Shown in pieces: positions 33,906 through 46,912 of a stretch of DNA of 64,000 bases; the first letter of the stretch is position 1; each line of letters begins with the position of its first letter. Source of the stretch: Nannocystis sp. RBIL2 (lineage in GTDB: Bacteria; Myxococcota_A; Polyangia; Nannocystales; Nannocystaceae); the NCBI RefSeq assembly GCF_026626745.1, contig NZ_JAPNJW010000001.1:5316001-5380000 (forward strand). Direction: 5' to 3'. Made by a program: the position numbers and the translations under genes. The notes under the pieces are model-generated. The model was not told where the DNA came from, did no database searches, and was given only the letters and a program-made list of their open reading frames with translations.

Positions 33906-33953
33906 ATTGACCGACCACGGCGCAGACGGACGACGGCATCGCTCGTCGTCGTC

Positions 33954-34817
33954 TCAGCAGCCGTGGTCGTGCTTTCCGCCGCCGTCGTTATCGTCGTCGT
34001 CGTCGTCGTCGTCTCGGCCGCCGCCGTCGTTATCGTCGTCGTCGTCGTCGTCGCCGCCGTTATCGTCGTCGTCGTCGTCGTCGTCTCGGCCGCCGCCGTC
34101 GTTATCGTCGTCGTCGTCCCGGCCGCCGTCGTTATCGTCGTCGTCGTCGTCGTCGCCTCGGCCGCCGCCGTCGTTATCGTCGTCGTCGTCGTCATGCTCG
34201 CCGTCGTCGTCTCCGCCGTCGTCATGCTCGCCGTCGTCGCCGTCGTCCTCGCCGCCGTCGTCATGCTCGCCGTCGTCGCCGCCGCCATCGTCATCATGCT
34301 CGCCGTCGTCGCTGCCCCCGTCGTCGCCGCCCCCGTCGTCATCATGCTCGCCGTCGTCGCCGCCTCCGCCGTCGTCGACGGGGTCGTCGCCGGCCTCGTC
34401 CCTGCCGCCGTCGTCGCCGGCCTCGTCCCTGCCGCCGTCGTCGCTCCCGGGGTCGTCCGGTTCGTCGCCGTCCTCGCCTCCGTCCGGCCCCGGGCCGCTC
34501 TCGGTGGCGGTCGCATCACCCGAGCCGCTGGGGTCGAAGTCGCTCGGCTCGCCGGGCAGGCCGCTGGTCGCAGAGTCGTCGCCGGCCGTCGTGGTCGGCA
34601 TCGACGTCGACGCCGATTCGCTGACCGAGTCTCCGCCGTCACTGTCGGTGACGCTGGCGCTGTCGCTCTCGGTGGCGCCATTGTCCCCGGAGCTCCCCGC
34701 CCCGGGATCGGCGCTCGTCGTCTCGCCGCCCGACTCCGTATCCGTGATCCCCTCGGAGGAATCGGCATTGCCGCAAGAGATCGTCAACGCGAACGCGAAT
34801 ACAATGGTGTGTCGCAT
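33954..34817 (-). CDS. Extremely Asp-rich lipoprotein
   Basis: A 287-residue protein from an ATG at 34815-34817. The signal peptide (MRHTIVFAFALTISC) puts a probable lipidated Cys at 15. A Ser/Thr/Asp/Gly linker to about residue 110 follows. The C-terminal 175 residues are nearly pure Asp, Gly, Glu, His and Arg, in repeats such as GGRDEAGDDGGRDEAGDD, DDGEHDDDGGGDDGEHDD and NDGGGRDDDDDDDDNDGG, ending KHDHGC. Net charge is strongly negative. The plus strand shows the same as a GTC/TCG trinucleotide run (about 33960-34400). Such sequence could bind calcium or other cations, or act in mineral or polymer interactions. The real length may vary by replication slippage. It is convergent with the gene ending at 33881. 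Confidence 0.65.
   Translation of the reverse strand: MRHTIVFAFALTISCGNADSSEGITDTESGGETTSADPGAGSSGDNGATESDSASVTDSDGGDSVSESASTSMPTTTAGDDSATSGLPGEPSDFDPSGSGDATATESGPGPDGGEDGDEPDDPGSDDGGRDEAGDDGGRDEAGDDPVDDGGGGDDGEHDDDGGGDDGGSDDGEHDDDGGGDDGEHDDGGEDDGDDGEHDDGGDDDGEHDDDDDDNDGGGRGDDDDDDDNDGGRDDDDDNDGGGRDDDDDDDDNGGDDDDDDDNDGGGRDDDDDDDDNDGGGKHDHGC
33960..34400. repeat. Trinucleotide-rich tract in the Asp-rich gene
   Basis: On the plus strand, runs of TCGTCG / CGTCGT separated by TTATCGTCG and GCCGCCGTCG recur throughout. On the minus strand these are GAC-rich Asp codons with AAC (Asn) and GGC (Gly) interruptions. All length changes appear to be in multiples of three. Confidence 0.75.
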
Positions 34818-35030
34818 GGTGTCTTTTCAAAAAGATCGGCGCAGCCGCTCTGCAGACAAAGATGAACAAGGTGTGCTGCGCGTCACCCTCAATTTTTATT
34901 GATGCCTCTCGAACGAAGTTTGGCAGCGTCGTCGTGCCGCGCTTCGATTCGGCCTCGCGTCCGGACGCCCGCGCGACGAGGCTCGGTCCCTCGAACCGGC
35001 GAAGTGACCGGCGGATCGTCGCCGCGATCG
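34818..35030. other. Intergenic, nothing recognised
   Basis: 213 bases upstream of the Asp-rich gene and downstream of the kinase gene ending at 35031. Only the promoter of the Asp-rich gene is expected here. Confidence 0.3.
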
Positions 35031-37517
<2,487 letters not shown>

Positions 37518-37526
37518 CGCCGCGAT

Positions 37527-38462
37527 TCAGGGCACCGTGACGCCCGACTGGATCAGCCCGCCCGAGGCGAACGGCTCGCCGCAGGCCGCCGTCTCGCAGG
37601 CCAGGGTCGAGCCGACGAGGCGGGTGTGCTCGAAGTTGAGGCAAGTCGCCCCGTCGGGGCCCCACTCGGCCTCCACTGCGTAGTTGGTGCCGGGCTCGGG
37701 GTTCTCGACCCCGATCTCGTCGAGCACGTGGATCACCATGCCGTCGACCGTGTGCGACTCGCCGTCGCCGCAGTAATCGGCGCGGACCATCCGCGTGCAC
37801 GCCTGGTGGTGGTCCGCCCACTCCCACGGGCGATAGCCCCACTCCGCGCACTTGCCGATCGCCGCGTCGCGACAGGCGAGCGTCACCAGCCCGCTCGTCG
37901 GCGGCACGCGATCGCCCGTCTCCGGGTCCCAGACCTCGCCGACCATGATCGCTTGCGTCGCGCTGCCGAAGGCGTTCATGCACAGCGGCTCCCACGCGCC
38001 GACGTCGTCCTTGATCTGGAGGTCGTACAGCCACAAACCGGAGGCCTGCGCCGTGGCCCCGACGATCTTCACCTTGCGCTTCTTCGGGGCGCCGTCGACC
38101 AGGCCGAAATGCAAGATCGCGCCGACCAGCTGGGTGCCGACGAGCGTCGCCCCGCTCGAGGTCTGGACCCGCAGCTCGCTGCCCTCGAGCCACGCGTTCG
38201 TCACGGTCCAGCCCTGGTGGAGCTGGAACATCTCGAGGTCGATATAATTGCCGGTGCCGCTATCGCCGTTGAGGCGGAATCCGTTGAGACGAAATCCATT
38301 GAGGCGAAACCCGTTGAGGCGGAATCCGTTGAGCCGAAACCCGTTGATCTCGAGCTCGCGGACGCTCACCTCGTCGGACAGGTCCGCCCGGGGGATGTCG
38401 TCTACATCACACGCCATGGCCGCAGTTATCAACCCCAACGCAGTCGCTCGTCGCACGCGCAT
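37527..38462 (-). CDS. ADYC-domain lipoprotein with NGFRL repeats
   Basis: A 311-residue exported protein from an ATG at 38460-38462. The signal peptide MRVRRATALGLITAAMAC gives an AMAC lipobox. Soon after comes a striking run of pentapeptides NGFRL (five copies, about 40-64). The rest is a Cys-rich domain with the ADYC signature in VRADYCGDGESHTVDG (about 230-245), preceded by TRM and by paired-Cys segments (VTLACRDAAIGKCAEWGYRP, ADHHQACTRM) and followed by CLNFEHTRLVGSTLACET. Members of this family occur in myxobacteria and have no established function. It lies directly upstream of a TPR-kinase gene on the same strand, suggesting joint action, perhaps as an extracytoplasmic sensor or inhibitor. 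No transmembrane helix. Confidence 0.75.
   Translation of the reverse strand: MRVRRATALGLITAAMACDVDDIPRADLSDEVSVRELEINGFRLNGFRLNGFRLNGFRLNGFRLNGDSGTGNYIDLEMFQLHQGWTVTNAWLEGSELRVQTSSGATLVGTQLVGAILHFGLVDGAPKKRKVKIVGATAQASGLWLYDLQIKDDVGAWEPLCMNAFGSATQAIMVGEVWDPETGDRVPPTSGLVTLACRDAAIGKCAEWGYRPWEWADHHQACTRMVRADYCGDGESHTVDGMVIHVLDEIGVENPEPGTNYAVEAEWGPDGATCLNFEHTRLVGSTLACETAACGEPFASGGLIQSGVTVP
38268..38342. repeat. 15-bp tandem repeat encoding NGFRL
   Basis: Five 15-base units of GTTGAGGCGGAATCC type at 38268, 38283, 38298, 38313 and 38328, with silent changes (GTTGAGACGAAATCC, ATTGAGGCGAAACCC). The amino-acid sequence is unchanged while codons vary, so the protein repeat is under selection. Confidence 0.85.
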
Positions 38463-39129
38463 CTATTCAGCCCCCGCCCGTATCAAGATGCGGCCGGGCC
38501 GCCGCCATCAAACATCTCCGCCGCAGGACAATGTCGCGACGGGGCACAGCCGCGCGCCCTGCAGGCCGCCACGTTGCGTCCTCCCCGAGTGCGCCACCCT
38601 CGCAGTCCGACCTGCAGGCCGGTGTGGGTTGTCTCCGGCGAGAAACTCGTTACAGCCGCCTCCCGGCCGCTCGAATTCAAGCCCCGGAGCGCCGCTCCGT
38701 GCTTCGCACGTCTGACGCAAAATGCTCTTTCAGTCGCTTTCATCGCGACATGTCCTTTCAAACACTTTCATCGCGCTCGCATCCTCGACGCTCGCTCGCA
38801 TCACCTCGACGCTGCGCCGATCGACGACGCCGTGAGCCCGACCTCGACGCGATTCGCTTCGGCCTCGCTTCGGACCTGACCGGCGCGTCGCGGTGACCGG
38901 GTCCGCCCGACCCGAGACCGCGCCACGGGCCTCGTAGAAAATCCGAAAGCTCGGCTGTCAGGAATCGTCGCGGCCGAGCAACCCCCTCGTGAAGCCGGAC
39001 GCTCTACTCGCCCGGCACGAACGAGGCCCGACGACTGTGGGCATTCCCACGGTGATTCCAGCTCGACCCTCGCGGTCGAGCGTCGGGGTTCGTTCGCCCG
39101 AACCCAGCGCACTTTCCCCGAAGGTCACC
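38463..39129. other. Intergenic, no gene seen
   Basis: About 670 bases with no supportable frame between the ADYC gene and the gene at 39130. Contains GCGACATGTCC near 38746-38756, part of the dispersed motif family. The final 30 bases hold a CCGAAGGTCACC ribosome site. Confidence 0.4.
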
Positions 39130-39936
39130 ATGCACAAGCACATCCGTAACTTCTTCGCCCTCTCCTTCCTCTGCGCCGCCGCCTCGGCGCTCACTCTGTC
39201 CGCGTGTGACGCCCCCGAAGGCGGCGCCACCCCCGAGTCGCAGCCGACGCTGCGCACGCCCGCGGAGCTCGGCCTCGGCGACGGCTGGGTCGAGCAAGAT
39301 CGGGGCCTGTGGAGCCGCATCGGCGCCGACGGCGTGGAGGAGTTCGTCGGCGTCGGCGAGCCGGGCAAGCTGCACGGCCTGGCGAGCCTGTACGCGGCCG
39401 AGGAGCACCTGGCGATCGCGGCGGAGGCCGAGGGCAGCGAGACGTCGCAGGCCCAGCTGGCGGAGATCCGCGCGATCATCGTCGACATCGAGAACACGGA
39501 GATCGCGGCCCCGAGCGACGAGGCGTCGTTCCGCTGCCAGGCCCAGCTGACGCACACCGCCCTGGCCGGCCCGGCCTCGTGCAACGCGGTCCAGGCCAAC
39601 GCGGGGGTCACCTACAACAACGCCTGCAACGCGACCACCGAGACGATCCAGACCTACACCTACGCGACCTGCGGCGTGGTCACCACGACGCACAGCTGCG
39701 GCCCGAAGACCGGCCTCTCGGTCGGCTGCGGCTCGTCCTCGACCCTGTCCAGCGCGACGTCCTCCTGCCAGTCGTACGCGTACGCCGCCAGCAACTATTA
39801 CTCGACCTGGAAGATCAACGACGTCAAGGGCTACTGCGCGCCCCCGGAGCCGACCTGCGGCCCGTGCCAGGCCAACTACGACTGCCACTGCGGCGACTTC
39901 GAGGGCTGCGTGCCGCGCAATCAGCTGTGCAATTGA
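39130..39936 (+). CDS. Secreted lipoprotein with C-terminal Cys-rich domain
   Basis: A 268-residue exported protein from an ATG at 39130 behind a GAAGGTCACC site. The signal peptide (MHKHIRNFFALSFLCAAASALTLSAC) has LSAC as lipobox. The N-terminal half is acidic and helical (LASLYAAEEHLAIAAEAEGS, AEIRAIIVDIENTEIAA). The C-terminal half is Cys/Thr/Tyr-rich: RCQAQLTHTALAGPASCN, YNNACNATTETIQTYTYATC, THSCGPKTGLSVGCGSSST, SSCQSYAYAASNYYSTWKIN, and a final CGPCQANYDCHCGDFEGCVP. The last module resembles a small EGF- or knottin-like Cys cluster. Family not recognised. The protein is probably surface displayed. A strong hairpin (39948-39974) follows. Confidence 0.68.
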   Translation: MHKHIRNFFALSFLCAAASALTLSACDAPEGGATPESQPTLRTPAELGLGDGWVEQDRGLWSRIGADGVEEFVGVGEPGKLHGLASLYAAEEHLAIAAEAEGSETSQAQLAEIRAIIVDIENTEIAAPSDEASFRCQAQLTHTALAGPASCNAVQANAGVTYNNACNATTETIQTYTYATCGVVTTTHSCGPKTGLSVGCGSSSTLSSATSSCQSYAYAASNYYSTWKINDVKGYCAPPEPTCGPCQANYDCHCGDFEGCVPRNQLCN

Positions 39937-39947
39937 GAGCCTCGCGG

Positions 39948-39974
39948 CGGAGGGCGCCCTCGCAGCGCCCTCCG
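39948..39974. terminator. Hairpin after the Cys-rich lipoprotein
   Basis: CGGAGGGCGC (39948-39957) / GCGCCCTCCG (39965-39974), perfect 10-bp stem, 7-base loop, 12 bases after the stop. No T-run; probably a GC-rich terminator between convergent genes (next gene ends at 40079). Confidence 0.5.
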
Positions 39975-40078
39975 TCCGGCTTCATCACAATCGTCGCACC
40001 ATCCATTCGATGACCGGCGGCCGGTTCTGCTCGGGGAAGCCGGGCAGACCGGCACGATCATGCATTCGCGAGACTCGC

Positions 40079-42064
40079 TCACCAGGCCCAGATCCGCAGG
40101 CCGATGATGCCGTGGAACATCAAATAGAGCGTCATGCCGAAGCTGGCGATCGCCGCGGCGCTGGGGACCAGACGCAGCGCCAGCGGCACGGTGCCGGCCA
40201 CGCCGGCCCGCACGACCTCGGCCACCGCGGCGGCAGAGCAGGCGGCGAACACCAGGCTGCAGACGCACACGCCGACGCTCAGCGGATTGGCGGTGCCATA
40301 CGCCTCGGCGCGCGCCATGTGGTCGAACATCAGGAACAGCACGGCCCACGCCAAGCCGGCGGCGGCCGGCCAGGCGTGCAGGGCGAACTCGCCGCTGGCG
40401 ATCGCGCGGCCGCGCAGGCGGCGGATCAGCGCCAACACGGCCCACCCGAGCGCCCACAGCGGGGCGGCCCGCAGCAGCACCATCGCCGCGCCGAGCAGCA
40501 GCAGGCGCGCGCGGGCGTACGCGTACGAGCCCTCCTCGAAGTAGGCGAGGCCGCCGACGAGGATCCGCCGACCGTCGTCACCGCGGGTGAGGCGAATGTT
40601 GGTACCGCCCTCGCGCCAGTGGCGGAAGCCGCCGTCGCCGGTCGAGACCAATTGCGCGCGGCCGCCGGTGAGCATCTCGACTTGGATGCCGGCGGGGTCG
40701 GGGCGGACGGAGATCCCCAGGATCGCCCGCTCGGCGAACCCGAACAACTGCACGCGCGGGCTGGCGTACCCGTAATAGCCCGTGAGCGCCGCGATCGCCT
40801 CGGGGTCCGGCTCGACGGGCGGCGGCGGCACCACGGTGCGCCCGCCGGTGAGGTAGCCGAACAGGAGCGCGCGGATCTCGAGGTACGCCCGCAGCGAATG
40901 CGTGCTGTTCAGCAGCATCACGTACCCTACCCCGAGCTCCGGGAAATAGCGGTAGCACGACAGGAAGCCCGGCAGGCCGCCGTCGTGGCCGCGACTGCGG
41001 GCCGGGTGGATCACGTCGCCGTAATTGCCGAGGCCGTAGTTGGTGTCGGTGGTGCGGTACGACACGGTCTCGGTCCGCTCGATGCGCGCCAGCGACTCGG
41101 GGCCGACGATCGCCGGGCCGCCGGTCTCGCCGCGGCGCAGCCAGAAGTGGACCAGCTGGCCGAGCTCGCGCGGCGAGGCCAGCAGGGCGCCGGCCGGGGC
41201 GTGGTAGATCGCGCGGAACACCGCCGGACGGTCGGGATCGTGATAGCCGGTGGCCAGGCGGCCCTGGTATTCGGGGGTGCGACGAAAGCGGGCCGTCGGC
41301 ATGCCGAGCGGGCGCAACACCTCGCGCTCGAGGTAAGTCTCGTACGATTCGCCGGTGGCGAGCTCGATCGCGTGGCCCGCCAGAGTGTAGCCCGGGTTCG
41401 CGTACGAACTGCGGCTGCCGGGCCGCCAGCGAGCGACGCGCGAGCGCGGGTTGATCGCCAGGGCGTCGCGCGGCACCGTCGCGTCGTCCGCGGCGAAGTA
41501 CTCGTTGAAGCGCATCTCGTCGAAGCCCGTGGTGTGCTCGAGCGCGTGCGCGAGGGTGATCGGCGAGCTCGCCTCCCAGTCGTTGGTGAGCGCGATGTCC
41601 GGCATGAACTCGCGCAGCGGGCGGCCGAGGTCGAGGCGGCCCTGCTCGACGAGGCGCATGACGCCGAGGCCGACGAAGCTCTTGGTGATCGAGGCGACGC
41701 GGAACTGAGTGTCGGGACCGACGGGCGCGCCTGTGCCGAGATCGGCGACGCCGACGCCGCCGGCCCAGCGAACGCCGTTGCGATCGACGACGGCCAGGCC
41801 GACGCCGGGGACACCCTCCCGCGCGAGCACGGCGGCCACCCGAGCCTGCAATTGCTCGAGCGTCGGCGGAGCCTCGACCTCGATCGGCGGCGCGTCGGCG
41901 GTCGCCTGCATCAGCGCCGACTCGTCGAGCACCGCGCCAGCGGGCTCGACCGGACGGCCCAGCGCGGCGCTGAAGGCGAGGAGGACGAACAGGAGGACGG
42001 CGAGCGAGCGCCGCCTCACCTGGCGCGCGCGGAGGTCCGCCGACGGCAGCGAAGCATGGGTCAC
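40079..42064 (-). CDS. Serine hydrolase (beta-lactamase family) with C-terminal membrane domain
   Basis: A 661-residue protein. No ATG is suitable; the GTG at 42062-42064 places a basic n-region before the helix [17 protein letters not shown], a signal anchor or signal peptide. The class C beta-lactamase / PBP4-like domain (about 70-400) has the nucleophile motif SITK (125-128), YAN (221-223) and [20 protein letters not shown] near the third-motif position. About 140 residues of beta-rich lipocalin-like sequence follow, then four hydrophobic segments at the C-terminus ([20 protein letters not shown] and so on). Homologous proteins include peptidases and esterases acting on D-amino-acid peptides; the substrate is not evident. 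It is divergent from the kinase at 42239, so a shared promoter region of about 170 bases lies between. Confidence 0.82.
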   Translation of the reverse strand: MTHASLPSADLRARQVRRRSLAVLLFVLLAFSAALGRPVEPAGAVLDESALMQATADAPPIEVEAPPTLEQLQARVAAVLAREGVPGVGLAVVDRNGVRWAGGVGVADLGTGAPVGPDTQFRVASITKSFVGLGVMRLVEQGRLDLGRPLREFMPDIALTNDWEASSPITLAHALEHTTGFDEMRFNEYFAADDATVPRDALAINPRSRVARWRPGSRSSYANPGYTLAGHAIELATGESYETYLEREVLRPLGMPTARFRRTPEYQGRLATGYHDPDRPAVFRAIYHAPAGALLASPRELGQLVHFWLRRGETGGPAIVGPESLARIERTETVSYRTTDTNYGLGNYGDVIHPARSRGHDGGLPGFLSCYRYFPELGVGYVMLLNSTHSLRAYLEIRALLFGYLTGGRTVVPPPPVEPDPEAIAALTGYYGYASPRVQLFGFAERAILGISVRPDPAGIQVEMLTGGRAQLVSTGDGGFRHWREGGTNIRLTRGDDGRRILVGGLAYFEEGSYAYARARLLLLGAAMVLLRAAPLWALGWAVLALIRRLRGRAIASGEFALHAWPAAAGLAWAVLFLMFDHMARAEAYGTANPLSVGVCVCSLVFAACSAAAVAEVVRAGVAGTVPLALRLVPSAAAIASFGMTLYLMFHGIIGLRIWAW

Positions 42065-42238
42065 GGCCGCATTGTAACAGGGCCCCGGCGGGTCGCCGCG
42101 GCGGCGGAGACGACGTCGACGTCCGTCCTCGCCTCGCGGACAAACCCTCGTCGCCGCGTCACCCCGGGCGCAGCAACCGGCGCACACGCGCTCGGGGACC
42201 TTGTCGCGCCTGCGGGCCGCGGCGACACTGTCGAGGCT

Positions 42239-45094
<2,856 letters not shown>

Positions 45095-45136
45095 GCGACC
45101 CGCCTCCCATTCTATAAAACATATCCTTTCACACAT

Positions 45137-45166
45137 TGTCTCTCGGACATGTTCTTCCAGACATTG
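45137..45166. repeat. TGTC/GACA stem-loops downstream of the kinase
   Basis: TGTC-TCTCG-GACA (45137-45149) followed by a second TGTT...AGACA pair ending near 45164, about 40 bases after the kinase stop. Members of the dispersed family. Confidence 0.45.
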
Positions 45167-45293
45167 AATATCTGGCCGGCGGGCCCGCGAAGCGCCGGGC
45201 GTGGAGACCTCCGTGTCTCCACGCCCGGTGCGCCGGCGAGCCGCGCCACTTCCTTGTGCACGTCGCGGAAGAACAGGATCGAGGACCTGCGGG

Positions 45294-46265
45294 TCAACCT
45301 GCGGCGAGGTGGCGCGCGAGCTCCTCGAAGCTGCTGGAGTAGCCGCCGTCCATCGATTTGTGGCCGGCGAGGAAGGTCGCGCGCTGGGCCGGCGTGGCGT
45401 TGTGGGGCACGCCGCGCAGCGTCACGATCGTCTTGCCGTCCTGCTCGGTGAGCGTCAGCGTGTGCAGGATCTCGAGCGGCCAGTCGTCCTCGAACGGCGG
45501 GCGCACCGTGTTGCCCTCGGCGTCGGCGAACGCGTTGGTGAAGACCAGGCGGGCCGGCGGATCGATCTCCACGTAGGTGAACCTGCCGAACATCTCGCCG
45601 CCGTCGGCCGCGCGCATGCAATAGTGGTAGTGCCCGCCGGGGCGCAGGTCGAGCCGCCGCGACTCCATCTTGAAATTCTTCGGCCCCCACCATTGCGCCA
45701 GCCGCTCGGCCTCGGTGAGGGCGCGGTAGACCAGCTCGCGCGGGGCGGCGAACGTCCGCGTGAGCACGAACTCGACCTCGAGGTCGCCGAGCAGCTCGCC
45801 CAGGCGGTCGAAGGTCGAGCTGGCGCCGTCGCTCCCGAACTTGGCCGCCGCGTCGCGTGCCGCGTCGCGCGCTGCGACCGAGGCGAATTGCATGCGCATC
45901 ACGACCTCGGTCTGCTCGCCGCGGGCGTGGAACTCGGTGATCACGTGGAACCCGCGCGGGTCGTCGTCGCGGTCGCCGTCGTGGTCGTAGACGAGGCGCT
46001 CGTTGGCGACGACCTCGCGGTAGCGGATCCGGTTGTCATAGTCGACGCCGTTCGGCGCGTGCATGACGTAGCGCCACGCGCCGCCGGGGCGCACGTCCAT
46101 CTCGCGGATGGTGGTGGTGCAGCCGCGCGGGCCCCACCAGCGCACCACGTGCTGCGGCTCGGTCCAGGTCTTGAACACCAGCTCGCGCGGAGCGGCGAAG
46201 ACGCGCGTGATCACCAGCTCGCGGTCGCTGGCAGGTTCGAGGGGTCGGGACATATTCGCGGGCAT
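45294..46265 (-). CDS. AHSA1/SRPBCC tandem-domain protein
   Basis: A 323-residue protein with two START/AHSA1-type domains. Each opens with the family pattern: ITRVFAAPRELVFKTWTEPQ (about 14-33) and LTRTFAAPRELVYRALTEAE (about 164-183). Each continues with WWGPRGC / WWGPKNF and a strand-rich half ending ITEFHARGEQTEVVMRMQF and LTLTEQDGKTIVTLRGVP. The ATG at 46265 has a strong AAGGAGAACGC ribosome site; a longer frame from 46343 lacks one. These domains form a hydrophobic cavity and are very often encoded after an ArsR regulator, as here (46362-46712). The ligand is unknown. The 96-base gap and shared strand suggest one operon under ArsR control. Confidence 0.85.
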   Translation of the reverse strand: MPANMSRPLEPASDRELVITRVFAAPRELVFKTWTEPQHVVRWWGPRGCTTTIREMDVRPGGAWRYVMHAPNGVDYDNRIRYREVVANERLVYDHDGDRDDDPRGFHVITEFHARGEQTEVVMRMQFASVAARDAARDAAAKFGSDGASSTFDRLGELLGDLEVEFVLTRTFAAPRELVYRALTEAERLAQWWGPKNFKMESRRLDLRPGGHYHYCMRAADGGEMFGRFTYVEIDPPARLVFTNAFADAEGNTVRPPFEDDWPLEILHTLTLTEQDGKTIVTLRGVPHNATPAQRATFLAGHKSMDGGYSSSFEELARHLAAG

Positions 46266-46361
46266 GCGTTCTCCTTGTCGTCTGTGCAATCCGTGCAGTC
46301 GGACAATACTCGGGGGGCCCGGGCCGGAGCCCGGGATGCTCAATGATGGTAGGGCGCGCCG

Positions 46362-46712
46362 TCAGTGCTTGCGCCGCGGCTTCTTGTCGTCGGCCTGCAG
46401 CTCGTGCAGGTACTCGTCCAGTCGGTCGAAGCTCTCTTCCCAGAACTTGCGGTAGTGCGCGGTGAACTCGGCGACCTCGCGCAGCGGCGCCGCCTCGAGC
46501 CGACACGGCCGCTGCTGGGCGTTGCGCCCGCGGCTGATGAGGCCGGCGCGCTGCAGCACCCGCAGGTGCTTGGAGATCGCCGGCAAGCTCATGGCGAACG
46601 GTGCCGCCAGCTCCGAGACGGACGCCTCCCCCTGCGCGAGGCGGGCGAGGATCGCCCGCCGCGTGGGGTCGGCGAGGGCGGCGAAGGTGGCATCGAGGTC
46701 GCTGGCAGGCAT
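46362..46712 (-). CDS. ArsR-family transcriptional regulator
   Basis: A 116-residue winged helix-turn-helix protein. The N-terminal pattern DATFAALADPTRRAILARLA (about 7-26), then EASVSELAAPFAMSLPAISK and HLRVLQRAGLISRGRNAQQR, is the standard ArsR DNA-binding fold. No CxC metal site is visible in the recognition region, so it belongs to the SRPBCC-linked, non-metal group. The C-terminus is acidic then basic (DEYLHELQADDKKPRRKH). The start ATG at 46710-46712 is 10 bases from the palindrome at 46723-46736, the probable autoregulatory operator. It is followed by the AHSA1 gene on the same strand. Confidence 0.9.
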   Translation of the reverse strand: MPASDLDATFAALADPTRRAILARLAQGEASVSELAAPFAMSLPAISKHLRVLQRAGLISRGRNAQQRPCRLEAAPLREVAEFTAHYRKFWEESFDRLDEYLHELQADDKKPRRKH

Positions 46713-46722
46713 CTTTTCTTAA

Positions 46723-46736
46723 TAACCGATCGGTTA
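46723..46736. promoter_or_regulatory. Candidate ArsR operator
   Basis: TAACCGATCGGTTA is a perfect 14-bp palindrome flanked by TTCTTAA and AGAA, 10 bases upstream of the arsR-type start codon. A further half site GGTTA lies at 46748-46752. AT-rich patch in GC-rich DNA. Position fits autorepression. Confidence 0.6.
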
Positions 46737-46763
46737 AGAAACTTGTTGGTTAAATACGGCCCC

Positions 46764-46787
46764 CAGAGCCCCCTGTCAAGGGCTCTG
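46764..46787. repeat. Hairpin at the junction with the truncated propeller gene
   Basis: CAGAGCCC (46764-46771) / GGGCTCTG (46780-46787), 8-bp perfect stem with loop CCTGTCAA, just before the region where the 5' end of the next gene is missing. Confidence 0.4.
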
Positions 46788-46912
46788 CGTGAGGCCAGGC
46801 GACGTCGCCCACCGACCCCGGCACCTCGACCACCGCCACGCCGACGAGCGGGCCCACCGGCACCACCACCACCCAGGGCAGCGACAGCGCCAGCGACGGC
46901 ACCGCCACCACC

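Noticed and set aside
33963-34865. Val- or Ser-rich plus-strand frames opposite the Asp-rich gene
   Set aside because: They are translations of the reverse of GAC repeats. The minus-strand frame has a signal peptide and a lipobox, so it is preferred.
40010-42238. A very long plus-strand open frame upstream of the TPR kinase
   Set aside because: It is antisense to the serine hydrolase, whose family motifs are clear. The frame is open only because of GC-rich third positions. The kinase domain begins around 42260.
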